From assembly GCF_041080655.1 (NCBI RefSeq), contig NZ_CP163525.1, positions 2,232,001 through 2,296,000 of the forward strand: a DNA stretch of 64,000 nucleotides, read 5' to 3'. Origin of the DNA: Streptomyces sp. CG4 (GTDB lineage Bacteria > Actinomycetota > Actinomycetes > Streptomycetales > Streptomycetaceae). The notes beneath the pieces are model-generated. The model did not search any database. It saw nothing but the letters and a program-made list of their open reading frames with translations, and was not told where the DNA came from. Position numbers and translations under genes: made by a program. This document shows positions 1-8,345 of the stretch, piece by piece (the first letter of the stretch is position 1; each line of letters starts with the position of its first letter).

Positions 1-436
1 GCGGGCACCCGGCCCGCACCTCCTCGACCATCGCCCGGTAGTCGCTGGCCTTGTGCCGCAGGGAGGCGAACAGCAGGGAGATCCCCGCCTGGCGCAGGAC
101 GTACTCGACCTCGTGGGTGCGGTAGGCCGGGTTGATGTTCACCATGATCGCGCCGATGCGGGCGGTGGCGTACTGGACCAGGACCCATTCCGGGCAGTTG
201 ACCGCCCAGATGCCCACCCGGTCGCCCTTGGCGACGCCGGCGGCGACCAGCGCCTGCGCCAACTCCTCGACATCGGCGCCGAATTGGGCATAGGTCCAGC
301 GCCGGCCCGACGGCACGTCGACCAGTGCCTCGCGCTCCGGCCATCTCGCGACGGCCCGGTCCAGATCGGCGCCGATGGTGTCTCCGAGCAGGGCGGTCGG
401 ACTCGTCCCGTGCGTGTACGACGGCTGAGCGGTCAC
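1..436 (-). CDS. AMP-dependent acyl-CoA synthetase (N-terminal part, cut by window edge)
   Basis: The 145 visible codons read as the N-terminus of an ANL-superfamily ligase of the fatty-acid CoA ligase type. Typical sequences include GRRWTYAQF, GDRVGIWAVNCPEW and MVNINPAYR, ahead of the adenylate-forming core, which lies outside the window. The GTG start (434-436) sits in a GTGA overlap with the TGA of the neighbouring synthetase (433-435), so the two genes are almost certainly cotranscribed and translationally coupled. The family activates carboxylic acids to acyl-AMP and then acyl-CoA in the cytoplasm; the substrate cannot be told from this fragment. No database search was possible, so the subfamily is inferred from motifs only. 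Confidence 0.88.
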   Translation of the reverse strand, partial: MTAQPSYTHGTSPTALLGDTIGADLDRAVARWPEREALVDVPSGRRWTYAQFGADVEELAQALVAAGVAKGDRVGIWAVNCPEWVLVQYATARIGAIMVNINPAYRTHEVEYVLRQAGISLLFASLRHKASDYRAMVEEVRAGCP

Positions 437-2106
437 CGGAAGTCCTCCTCGCGGTACTCGTCGGCCGAGCCCGCGGCGGTCGCCTCGCGCAGCTCGATCC
501 GGCGGATCTTGCCGGAGACGGTCTTGGGCAGCGCGCCGAACTCCAGCCGGCGGATGCGCTTGTAGGGGGCGAGCACCTGGCGGGAGTGCTCGAAGATGAC
601 CTTCGCGGTGTCCGGTCCGGGCTCGTAGCCCTCGGCGAGCACGACGTACGCCTTCGGCACCGCGAGCCGCAGCTCGTCCGGCGCGGGCACCACGGCGGCC
701 TCGGCCACCGCCGCGTGCTCCAGCAGCGCGCTCTCCAGCTCGAACGGGCTGATCTTGTAGTCGGAGGCCTTGAAGACGTCGTCCGCGCGGCCGACGTAGG
801 TCAGATAGCCGTCCGCGTCACGGGAGGCGATGTCCCCGGTGCGGTAGTAGCCGCCCGCCATGGCCTCCGCGGTGCGGTCCGGGTCGCCGTGGTAGCCGGT
901 CATCAGACCGGCCGGCCGCTCGGACAGGTCGAGGGCGATCTCGCCCTCGGCGGCGCCGGGCGCGCCGGAGACCGGGTCGAGGAGTTCCACGCGGTAGCCG
1001 GGGCTCGGGCGGCCCATGGAACCGGTCTTGAGCACCTGGCCGGGGCTGTTGGAGACCTGCACGGCGGTCTCGGTCTGCCCGAAGCCGTCCCGGATGGTGA
1101 CGCCCCAGGCCCGCCGGACCTGCTCGATGACCTCGGGGTTGAGCGGCTCGCCCGCGGCCACCACCTCGCGGGGCGGGGTGGCGAGCAGGCCGAGGTCGGC
1201 CTGGATGAGCATGCGCCACACGGTCGGCGGGGCGCAGAAGGTGGTCACCCGGGCCCGGTCCATCTCGGCCATCAGCCGGGCCGCGTCGAAGCGGGTGTAG
1301 TTGTAGAGGAAGACGGTCGCCTCGGCGTTCCACGGCGCGAAGAGATTGGACCAGGCGTGCTTGGCCCAGCCCGGCGAGGAGATGTTCAGATGCACGTCAC
1401 CGGGCTGGAGGCCGATCCAGTACATGGTCGCCAGGTGCCCGATCGGGTACGAGGTGTGGGTGTGCTCGACCAGCTTGGGGCGGGCGGTCGTACCGGACGT
1501 GAAGTAGAGCATCAGCGGGTCGTCGGCCAGGGTGGGGCCGTCGGGGCGGAACTCGGCGGGGGCGGTGTACGCGTCCTCGTACGGCACCCAGCCCGGCTCG
1601 GGCCGGCCGCCGACCGCGATCCGCGTGTAATCGCCGGGCACGTCGGCGAACTTGGCGGTGTCCTCGGTCCGCGCGATCACCTGCCGCACCCGGCCGCGCT
1701 CCACGCGGTCGCGCAGATCGGCGGGTCCCAGCAGCGGGGTGGCCGGGATGACCACCGCGCGCAGCTTCATCGCGGCCAGCGCGGTCTCCCACAGCTCGGT
1801 CTGGTTGCCGAGCATGACGAGGATGCGGTCCTCTGCGGCGACACCCTGCTTCCGCAGCCATCGGGCCACTCGGTTCGACCGCTCGGACATCTCGGCGAAG
1901 CTCAGCCGGGTCTCGGCACCGTCCTCCTCGACGATGTGCAGCGCGGTCCGGTCGTTGCCGGCGGCGATCACGTCGAACCATTCCAGCGCCCAGTTGAAGT
2001 GCGCGGGCCGCGGCCAGGCGAAGCCCTGGTAGGCGGTGGCGTAGTCCGCACGGTGCTCCAGCAGGAAGTCCCGTGCCCCGCGGAACATCTCCGTCGCCGT
2101 CGTCAT
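433..2106 (-). CDS. Acyl-CoA synthetase (AMP-binding, medium-chain type)
   Basis: A 557-residue adenylate-forming ligase. The nucleotide loop YFTSGTTARPK lies at about residues 201-211. The hinge region GYYRTGDIASRD and GRADDVFKASDYKISP follow, and a C-terminal lysine occurs in LPKTVSGKIRR. Length and motifs fit acyl-CoA synthetases that make acyl-CoA from a free acid, ATP and CoA. I chose the ATG at 2106 because GAGGAGG lies six bases upstream; the ATG fifteen bases earlier overlaps that ribosome site. The stop overlaps the start of a second synthetase by four bases. The gene diverges from a GAF-LuxR regulator across a palindrome at 2181-2196, which suggests that this regulator controls it. 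The substrate is unknown. Confidence 0.93.
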   Translation of the reverse strand: MTTATEMFRGARDFLLEHRADYATAYQGFAWPRPAHFNWALEWFDVIAAGNDRTALHIVEEDGAETRLSFAEMSERSNRVARWLRKQGVAAEDRILVMLGNQTELWETALAAMKLRAVVIPATPLLGPADLRDRVERGRVRQVIARTEDTAKFADVPGDYTRIAVGGRPEPGWVPYEDAYTAPAEFRPDGPTLADDPLMLYFTSGTTARPKLVEHTHTSYPIGHLATMYWIGLQPGDVHLNISSPGWAKHAWSNLFAPWNAEATVFLYNYTRFDAARLMAEMDRARVTTFCAPPTVWRMLIQADLGLLATPPREVVAAGEPLNPEVIEQVRRAWGVTIRDGFGQTETAVQVSNSPGQVLKTGSMGRPSPGYRVELLDPVSGAPGAAEGEIALDLSERPAGLMTGYHGDPDRTAEAMAGGYYRTGDIASRDADGYLTYVGRADDVFKASDYKISPFELESALLEHAAVAEAAVVPAPDELRLAVPKAYVVLAEGYEPGPDTAKVIFEHSRQVLAPYKRIRRLEFGALPKTVSGKIRRIELREATAAGSADEYREEDFR

Positions 2107-2180
2107 CTGGCTCCTCCTCATTACCGGACCATTGCCGGGCCGCTCTCTGGCATCGTCTAATCCGTGATGCAGGTCTCACT

Positions 2181-2196
2181 ACCCCCGAACGGGGGT
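2181..2196. promoter_or_regulatory. Palindromic operator candidate between synthetase operon and GAF-LuxR gene
   Basis: ACCCCCGAACGGGGGT has 7-bp perfect arms around a central AA. It sits in the divergent intergenic region, 25 bases before the regulator start. LuxR-type helix-turn-helix proteins bind such two-fold sites, so binding by the adjacent regulator is a reasonable inference. It shares the ACCCCC half-site with the palindrome at 6102-6117. Confidence 0.55.
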
Positions 2197-2220
2197 GGGG
2201 ACGGCAGAAGGAGCGGACGG

Positions 2221-3051
2221 ATGACGGCAGACGCGGCGGGGACGGTGGAGATCGGCGGCGCGCCGGCCCGGCTGCGGCGGGCGACGGGACTCCCCGTCGC
2301 CTTCGGCGGCCTCGTCGAGTCCGGCCGGCCGCAGATCCGGATCAGCGAGCTGAGCGGCACGACCACGGCCGCGCTGCGCTCGCTCGCGGTGACCTCCGGC
2401 AGCGGGCTCGGCGGCAAGGCGGTGGCACTGGCCCGGCCGTGCGCGGTGACGGACTACTCCAACTCCCGGCAGATCAGCCACGAGTACGACGTCCAGGTGG
2501 CCGCCGAGGGCATCCGCTCGGTACTCGCGGTCCCGGTGGTGGTACGGCGCCGGGTGCGCGGGGTGCTCTACGGCGCGCTGCGTTCGGCCCAGCCGCTCGG
2601 CGACCGCACGCTGGGCGCGGCCATGGCCGTCGCCCGGGACCTGGAGCAGGTACTGGTGGTGCGGGACGAGGCGTGGGAGCTGCTGGCGGCGGCCCGGCCG
2701 GAGCCCGCCGTGCTCGACCGGGGTGCCGCCTGGGAGCAGGTGCGCGAGGCGCATGCGGCGCTGCGCGCCCTGGCCCCGCGCATCGCCGATCCGCTGCTGC
2801 GGGCCGAACTGCTCGCGGCCTGCGGTCTGCTGACCGCCGCGCCGCGGGCCCGGAGCGTGACCCTGGCGCCGCGCGAGCTGGACGTGCTGTCCTGGGTGGC
2901 GGCGGGGGCGACCAACGCGGCGGTGGCCGAGCGGCTGGGGCTGCGCCCGGAGACGGTCAAGGGCTATCTGCGTTCGGCGATGCGGAAGCTGGGCGCGCAC
3001 ACCCGAGGGGAGGCGGTGACCGCGGCCCGCAGGGCGGGGCTGCTGCCGTGA
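2221..3051 (+). CDS. GAF domain LuxR-family transcriptional regulator
   Basis: A 276-residue regulator. The first 150 residues resemble a GAF sensor (DYSNSRQISHEYD, SVLAVPVVVRRRVRGVLYG). The last 65 residues are a LuxR/GerE helix-turn-helix (LAPRELDVLSWVAAGATNAAVAERLGL, then ETVKGYLRSAMRKLG). There is no response-regulator receiver, so it probably senses a small ligand or redox signal directly. The ATG at 2221 was chosen because GAAGGAG lies seven bases upstream; a GTG at 2164 would extend the protein across the palindrome at 2181-2196. Divergence from the two acyl-CoA synthetases suggests that it controls acyl activation and its own gene. The ligand is unknown. Confidence 0.85.
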   Translation: MTADAAGTVEIGGAPARLRRATGLPVAFGGLVESGRPQIRISELSGTTTAALRSLAVTSGSGLGGKAVALARPCAVTDYSNSRQISHEYDVQVAAEGIRSVLAVPVVVRRRVRGVLYGALRSAQPLGDRTLGAAMAVARDLEQVLVVRDEAWELLAAARPEPAVLDRGAAWEQVREAHAALRALAPRIADPLLRAELLAACGLLTAAPRARSVTLAPRELDVLSWVAAGATNAAVAERLGLRPETVKGYLRSAMRKLGAHTRGEAVTAARRAGLLP

Positions 3052-3232
3052 GCCGGGCAGTGGCCGCAGGTGCGGGACAGGCCGCGAGGAAACTTTTCCA
3101 TTCAAGCGCGGGCGCCTTGAATTTCTTCATGCTTGACCATTTGTTATTTCCCTCACCACGGCTTCCGTCCGAATTTGAAGGATCGTTGCCTAGAATTTGG
3201 CCCGGACACGACACACGAGGGGAGCGGTGACC

Positions 3233-6055
3233 GTGCGACGGGACTTCCAGGAGCCTGCCAGGTGCCGCCCCGACCTGGTCATCGGCCGCGAGGAACTGTT
3301 CACCGGCGCCCGTGACCAGCTCGCCTCGGGCGGCAGTGTGCTGCTCCACGGTCCCGCCGGAATAGGAAAATCCGCCGTCCTGCGGGCATTGGCCGAGGAA
3401 TACGGCCCGACCGCGCGCACCGTGTTGCGCTGCTCCGCCACCGAGTCCGAATCCCACCTTCCGTTCCTGGCCCTCGCCGACCTCCTCGGCCTGGTCCTCG
3501 ACGAGGTCTCACCCCGGCTGCCCGCCGCCCAGCGCACCGCCCTGGAGTCGGCGCTCACCGGCCGCGGCGAGTCCAGCCTGCAGCGCGACGGCCTCGCCCT
3601 GCGCCTCGCGGTGCTCTCCGCGCTGCGCGCGCTGGCCGCCGAGGGCGGGGTCCTCGTCGTCGCCGACGATCTGCAGTGGCTGGACCCGGCCAGCGCCGAA
3701 CTGCTCGGCTTCGCCGCCCGGCGCCTGGAGGGCACCCCGGTACAGCTGCTGTGCGCGGTGCGCACCGAGGGCCAGGAGAGCCAGGAGTACGACCGGCATC
3801 TGCGCGCCTGCCCGCCGGGCACCCTCGCGGTCCGGCTCGGTGCGCTCTCCCGCGTCCAGGTCGCCCAGTTGCTCGACCACCGCGGCCATGGCTCGCTGCC
3901 CCGCTCCACCGTCCGCGAGATCCACCGCACCAGCGGCGGCAATCCGCTGTTCGCCCTGGAGCTGGGCCGCGCCCTCGCCGAGCGTCCCGCCCCGCCCCGG
4001 CCGGGCGAGCCGCTGCCGGTGCCGACCTCGCTGCGCGCCCTGGTGCTGAGCCGCCTGGACATGCTCTCCGTCGAGGCCCGCCGCACCCTGCTCGTGGCCA
4101 GTGCCGGTGCCCGGCCCACCCCGGCGCTGCTGCACGCCGCCGGCCGGGAGAACGCCGAGGCCGAGTGCGCCCAGGCCGCCGAACTCGGGCTGCTGGCCAC
4201 CGAGCCGGACGCCCCGGCCGTACGGTTCGCGCACCCGCTGATATCGGCCGCGCTGTACGCGGAGGCACCCGCGCACGAGCGGCGCGCCGCGCACGCGGCC
4301 CTCTCCACGGCCGCCTCCGACCCGATCGAACGAGCCCGGCATCTGGCCCTGGCCAGCAGCGGCACCGATCCGGAGGTCGCCGCCCGGCTCGCCGAGGCGG
4401 CCGCCCTCGCCCGGGACCGCGGTGCCCCCTCGGTCGCCGCCCACCTGGGGCTGCTGGCCGCCCGGCACACCCCCGCCGAGGGCACACCGAGCCCGGAGGA
4501 ACGCCGGCTGCAGGCCGCCGAGGACGCGATCACCGCGGGCGAGCTCGACCTGGCCCGGGACATCGCCCGCGAGGTGCTGTCCCGGGCGAGCGTGCCCGCC
4601 GACCGGGTGCGCGCCTGGATCATCGTCATCGACAGCGCCGGCCACACCATGGCCGAGGTCGACGCGATCTTCCCGCAGGCCCTCGCCGACGCCGGCGACG
4701 ACCCCCGGCTGCTGGGCCTGATCCACTACCAGCTGGCCTGGCGGGCGCTGATAGTGGAGGGCGATTTCACCGAGGCCCGCGAGGCCGCCGCGCACGCCGC
4801 CGAGCTGGCCGCGCTCGGCCAGGACCGGCGCACCGAACTGCTCTCCCTCGCCTTCCAGGCGCAGACCGAGACCCTGATGGGCCATCCGGAGGCGCCCCGC
4901 ACCATCAAACGCGCCCTGAAGGAGCCTCAGGACCCCCGGGTGGCCTGGCACCACAACGGGGCGGGCAGCGCCCGGTTCCGCTGGCTGGTCATGGGCGACC
5001 AGCTGACCGAGGCCCGGGCGACGGTCACCGCGCTGCTGCGCGAGGTGCGCCGGCGCGGCTCGGTGGAGAGCGAGGTGCACTTCCTGCGCGGCCTCGCCGA
5101 GACCGAGCTGCGCGCCGGGCACTGCGGGCGCGCCCTGGAGCTGGCCCGCGACAGCCTGCGGCTGGCCCGGGACTCCGGGATCGGCGAGACCGCCTCGGCG
5201 ATGCTCACCTCGCTCGCGGAGGCCTCCGGCGGCGATGTGGACCGGGCCCTCGCCCTGGCCCGGGAGGCCGTGGAGCACGCCGAGGAGGACGGCGACCAGA
5301 TGTACCTCTCCCGGGCCCTGGGCGCGCTCGGGTACGCCCAGTTGGTGGCCGGGGACCCGGCGGGCACGGTCCGCTCGCTGCGCCGGGTGCGCCGGCTGGA
5401 GCTGGGGCTCGGCATCACCGACCCGGCGCGCGGCCGCTGGCAGGGCGACCTCGCCGAGGCCCTGGTCCGCATCGGTGAACCGGCCGAGGCGCAGGATGTC
5501 ATCGACACGAGCCGCGAGCACGCGCTGCGGCTCGGCCGGGAGAGCGTCCTCGCCGTCCTGGACCGCGCCGAGGCCCTGGTACGGGCCGCGCAGGGCGACC
5601 GGGAAGCCGCCTTGGCCCAGCTGACGTCCGCTCAGCACCGGCTCGGCAAGCTCGGCTACGGGCTTGAGGAGGCGCGGGCCGCGTTCGCGCTGGCCCGGCT
5701 GCGCGGCGGCCACCCCGGCTCGTCGGCCTACGACGAGGCGACCCGGATGTTCCGCCGCTGCCGGGCGTTGCCCTGGCTCCGCCAAGTGGACGAATCCCTC
5801 GCCGCCCCCGCGCCGGCACCGGCGCCGGCCGTGCCGGACGCCCTGGCGGGGCTGGCCGGGCTGGAGATGCTGGCCTCGATGGAGCGTCAGGTCGCCGCGC
5901 TGGTCATGGAGGGCGCCACCAACCGGGAGATCGCCGCGCGCCTGTTCATCAGCGTGAAGACGGTGGAGGCGACACTGACCCGGGTCTACCGCAAGCTGGG
6001 GATCCGGTCCCGCGTGGATATCGTCCGATTGGCGGCAGCTCGCCGCGCGAAGTGA
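3233..6055 (+). CDS. Large ATP-binding LuxR-family (LAL) regulator
   Basis: About 940 residues in the MalT/LAL layout. An N-terminal AAA/NACHT-type ATPase has Walker A GPAGIGKS near residues 40-47 and a Walker B-like VLVVADDLQWLD near 142-153. A long alpha-helical, TPR-like middle follows, then a C-terminal LuxR helix-turn-helix (GATNREIAARLFIS, KTVEATLTRVYRKLG). LAL proteins are ATP-dependent activators. GTG 3233 is placed eight bases after GAGGGGAG; GTG 3227 and TTG 3197 are alternatives. The gene is followed in the same direction by a secreted trypsin whose promoter holds a perfect palindrome at an activator position, which makes that protease its likely target. A small inverted repeat (6064-6080) just past the stop may end transcription. 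Confidence 0.92.
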   Translation: MRRDFQEPARCRPDLVIGREELFTGARDQLASGGSVLLHGPAGIGKSAVLRALAEEYGPTARTVLRCSATESESHLPFLALADLLGLVLDEVSPRLPAAQRTALESALTGRGESSLQRDGLALRLAVLSALRALAAEGGVLVVADDLQWLDPASAELLGFAARRLEGTPVQLLCAVRTEGQESQEYDRHLRACPPGTLAVRLGALSRVQVAQLLDHRGHGSLPRSTVREIHRTSGGNPLFALELGRALAERPAPPRPGEPLPVPTSLRALVLSRLDMLSVEARRTLLVASAGARPTPALLHAAGRENAEAECAQAAELGLLATEPDAPAVRFAHPLISAALYAEAPAHERRAAHAALSTAASDPIERARHLALASSGTDPEVAARLAEAAALARDRGAPSVAAHLGLLAARHTPAEGTPSPEERRLQAAEDAITAGELDLARDIAREVLSRASVPADRVRAWIIVIDSAGHTMAEVDAIFPQALADAGDDPRLLGLIHYQLAWRALIVEGDFTEAREAAAHAAELAALGQDRRTELLSLAFQAQTETLMGHPEAPRTIKRALKEPQDPRVAWHHNGAGSARFRWLVMGDQLTEARATVTALLREVRRRGSVESEVHFLRGLAETELRAGHCGRALELARDSLRLARDSGIGETASAMLTSLAEASGGDVDRALALAREAVEHAEEDGDQMYLSRALGALGYAQLVAGDPAGTVRSLRRVRRLELGLGITDPARGRWQGDLAEALVRIGEPAEAQDVIDTSREHALRLGRESVLAVLDRAEALVRAAQGDREAALAQLTSAQHRLGKLGYGLEEARAAFALARLRGGHPGSSAYDEATRMFRRCRALPWLRQVDESLAAPAPAPAPAVPDALAGLAGLEMLASMERQVAALVMEGATNREIAARLFISVKTVEATLTRVYRKLGIRSRVDIVRLAAARRAK

Positions 6056-6101
6056 GAACGCGGCCGGTTAACTGAACCGGACCGAGGGTTTTCCCTCACC
6101 C

Positions 6102-6117
6102 AACCCCCTAGGGGGTT
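6102..6117. promoter_or_regulatory. Perfect 16-bp palindrome upstream of the trypsin promoter
   Basis: AACCCCCTAGGGGGTT is perfectly self-complementary. It is centred about 50 bases before the predicted transcription start of the trypsin gene, a normal place for a LuxR-type activator site. A GAGGG/CCCTC inverted repeat at 6084-6097 lies next to it. Confidence 0.6.
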
Positions 6118-6123
6118 CCCTCA

Positions 6124-6153
6124 TTGGGAGCCGAGGGTTCCGGGTCCTAGCGT
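6124..6153 (+). promoter_or_regulatory. Promoter of the trypsin-like protease gene
   Basis: TTGGGA (6124-6129) and TAGCGT (6148-6153) are separated by 18 bases and fit a vegetative-type Streptomyces promoter. They would give an untranslated leader of about 100 bases ahead of the ATG at 6261. Confidence 0.5.
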
Positions 6154-6260
6154 AATGGGCGTACCGCTCGCCCGGGCACACGGGGGTCGGTCCCGCGACC
6201 CCCGTGCAAACCCCCGCCCGATGCGACCCCCCACCGGTGCAACCCCCACTGAGGAGACTC

Positions 6261-7052
6261 ATGTTCGGGCTCAGACGTGCCAGAAAGACCGCCGCGATCC
6301 TGGTGGCCACCGCCGCCACCGCGGCGACCGCGCTGCTCGCCGCCCCCACGGCGAGCGCCGCCCCGCAGCCGATCGTCGGCGGGACGACCACCACCACGGC
6401 GGAGTACCCGTTCGTCGTGCAGGTCACCGACGCATCCGGCAACCAGTTCTGCGGCGGCACCCTGGTGGCCGCCAAGAAGGTCGTGACGGCCGCGCACTGC
6501 ATGGCCGGCGAGTCCGCCGGCAGCATCCGTGTGGTCGGCGGCCGGACCTATCTGAACGGCACCGACGGCACCGTCAGCAACGTCAGCAAGGTCTGGGTCA
6601 ACCCGGACTACACGGACGCCACCAACGGCCACGACGTGGCCGTGCTGACCCTGGAGACGGCGCTGCCGTACAGCCCGGTGTCGTACGTCTCCTCCGCCCA
6701 GAAGGACGTGTACGCGGCCGGGGCCACGGCCCGGATCCTCGGCTGGGGGACCACCTCGGAGAACGGCAGTTCCTCCAACCAGCTGCGGACCGCCACCGTT
6801 CCGATCGTGGCCGACTCCAGCTGCAAGACTTCTTACGGTTCGGACTTCGTGCAGTCCGACATGGTGTGCGCCGGACAGACCACCGGCGGCGTAGACACCT
6901 GCCAGGGCGACAGCGGCGGTCCCCTGCTCATCGGGGGCGTCCTGGCAGGGATCACTTCCTGGGGCGAGGGTTGCGCGGAGGCCGGTTACCCGGGTGTGTA
7001 CACCCGGCTGACCACCTTCTCGGACCTCGTGACCGCACAGGTCAACTCGTGA
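6261..7052 (+). CDS. sprT: Secreted trypsin-like serine protease
   Basis: A 263-residue preproenzyme of peptidase family S1. A signal peptide ends near ASA33, followed by the four-residue propeptide APQP and the mature start IVGG at 38-41, as in S. griseus trypsin. The catalytic triad is H79 (TAAHC), D125 (HDVAVL) and S218 (CQGDSGGP). D212, six residues before the catalytic serine, gives Lys/Arg specificity. GAGGAG precedes the ATG at 6261. The enzyme acts outside the cell in protein degradation during late growth. The activator palindrome and LAL gene upstream suggest dedicated control. sprT is given by resemblance to S. griseus trypsin; strict orthology is not proven. Confidence 0.95.
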   Translation: MFGLRRARKTAAILVATAATAATALLAAPTASAAPQPIVGGTTTTTAEYPFVVQVTDASGNQFCGGTLVAAKKVVTAAHCMAGESAGSIRVVGGRTYLNGTDGTVSNVSKVWVNPDYTDATNGHDVAVLTLETALPYSPVSYVSSAQKDVYAAGATARILGWGTTSENGSSSNQLRTATVPIVADSSCKTSYGSDFVQSDMVCAGQTTGGVDTCQGDSGGPLLIGGVLAGITSWGEGCAEAGYPGVYTRLTTFSDLVTAQVNS

Positions 7053-7090
7053 CCCGGAAGACCTCCCGAGCACCCCTCGGGTAGATGCCA

Positions 7091-7133
7091 GGGGGGCGCT
7101 GCGAGCCACCACGAGCGGCCCGCAGCGCTCCCC
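7091..7133. terminator. Shared terminator hairpin between convergent trypsin and tautomerase genes
   Basis: Arms at 7091-7103 and 7121-7133 pair over 13 bases with one G-U wobble and a 17-base loop. It sits between two converging genes and has no T-tract, as is common for Streptomyces terminators. Confidence 0.6.
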
Positions 7134-7163
7134 TCTCCACGTCCACCCCCGTGGGACGCGGGG

Positions 7164-7346
7164 CTACTTGTCGGCCGTGAGCCTCCCGGCCGCGCCCCAG
7201 CTGTCCGCGGGGACCTCGTGGATCCACACCTGTACGGTCTCCGCCGGGATCCGGTACGCGTCGACGAACGCGTCGGTGACCCGCTTGACCAGCTCTCGCT
7301 TGAGCTCGACATCGCGCGGGCCCTGCTGGATGGTGACGATCGGCAT
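7164..7346 (-). CDS. 4-oxalocrotonate tautomerase family protein
   Basis: A 60-residue protein of the tautomerase (4-OT/MIF) superfamily. It begins MPIVTIQQGP, so after removal of Met the catalytic Pro-1 is exposed. The length and beta-alpha-beta pattern (REQ-like helix RELVKRVTDAFVDAYRIP, then VQVWIHEVP) fit small hexameric tautomerases. AAGGGAG lies seven bases before the ATG. The physiological substrate is unknown; such enzymes often act on enol/keto acids from aromatic breakdown. The LysR gene immediately upstream on the same strand may regulate it, but is about 90 bases away. Confidence 0.88.
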   Translation of the reverse strand: MPIVTIQQGPRDVELKRELVKRVTDAFVDAYRIPAETVQVWIHEVPADSWGAAGRLTADK

Positions 7347-7438
7347 GACTGAACTCCCTTGAACGGTGGTCCTGTTCGGTGGGTCCAGTCCATCGCGGCG
7401 GGCGCCCCCGACCAAGAAGCAGTCCGCGACCGCAGCGA

Positions 7439-8305
7439 TCAGATTTCGTGATCACTGCAGGCCAGGAGCAGTTTCTCCAGATGCGGGGAGGGGTCGGCGA
7501 CGGGCACCGCGAGACCGGTGGGCAGGGCCAGTCCGGGCGCGCGGAAGGGGACGTACGCCACCCGGGGCGTGGCCAGCACGCGCGCGTGGGCGGCGAAGAC
7601 GACCGTCCACAGCGGCCGGGCGCCGATCGTGGCGAGGGTGTCGTGCAGGGTGCCGCCCGCCGGACCGGGCACCGGCTCGAACCCGGCCGCGTGACAGGCG
7701 CCGACGACCAGGTCGACCAGGGCGGGGTTGACGCGGCGCGGGGCGAGGGCGAGGGGCAGCCCGGCGAGGTCGGCGAGGTCGATCTCGTCCCGCCCGGCGA
7801 GCCGGTGCGCGGCCGGCAGGGCGGCGACCAGCGGATCGGACCACAGGGGCACCACCCGTACTCCGGCCGGGGGTTCGGCCGAACGGACGAACGCGGCATC
7901 GAGCCGGCCCGCCGCGACCCGGGCCAGCCGTTCGCCGGCCGGCAGCGAGACCAGTTCCACCGGCACCTGGGGCGCCCGCTCGGCGAACGCGGCCAGCACC
8001 CGGTCCAGATGCGCGCCGAGCCCGGTGCTGGTGCCGAGGCGCAGCCCGGCGGGCGCCGCCACCGCGGCCCGCGCCCGCTCCGCCGCCGCGAGCACCGCCC
8101 GCGCCTCGGGCAGCAGCCGCTCCCCCGCCCCGGTCAGCCGCACCCGGCGCGGCGAGCGGTCGAACAGCTCGGCACCCAGCTCCCGCTCCAGCCGCTGTAT
8201 CTGCTGGCTCACCGCCGACTGCACGATGTGCAGCCGCTCGGCCGCCCGCCCGAAGTGCAACTCCTCGGCGACGGCGACGAAATAGCTGAGCTGGCGGAGT
8301 TCCAT
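7439..8305 (-). CDS. LysR-family transcriptional regulator
   Basis: A 288-residue LysR regulator. The N-terminal winged helix starts MELRQLSYFVAVAEELHFGRAA and contains the canonical VQSAVSQQIQRLE recognition helix; an effector-binding domain of about 200 residues follows. A TACAGT element (8313-8318, minus strand) ends seven bases before the ATG, so the transcript probably starts at the start codon and has no leader. It lies upstream of the tautomerase gene on the same strand and may control it. The effector cannot be deduced. Confidence 0.93.
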   Translation of the reverse strand: MELRQLSYFVAVAEELHFGRAAERLHIVQSAVSQQIQRLERELGAELFDRSPRRVRLTGAGERLLPEARAVLAAAERARAAVAAPAGLRLGTSTGLGAHLDRVLAAFAERAPQVPVELVSLPAGERLARVAAGRLDAAFVRSAEPPAGVRVVPLWSDPLVAALPAAHRLAGRDEIDLADLAGLPLALAPRRVNPALVDLVVGACHAAGFEPVPGPAGGTLHDTLATIGARPLWTVVFAAHARVLATPRVAYVPFRAPGLALPTGLAVPVADPSPHLEKLLLACSDHEI

Positions 8306-8345
8306 GGGCCCGACTGTAGAGGGCCGGGGTGTCGCGGCGTGCGGC

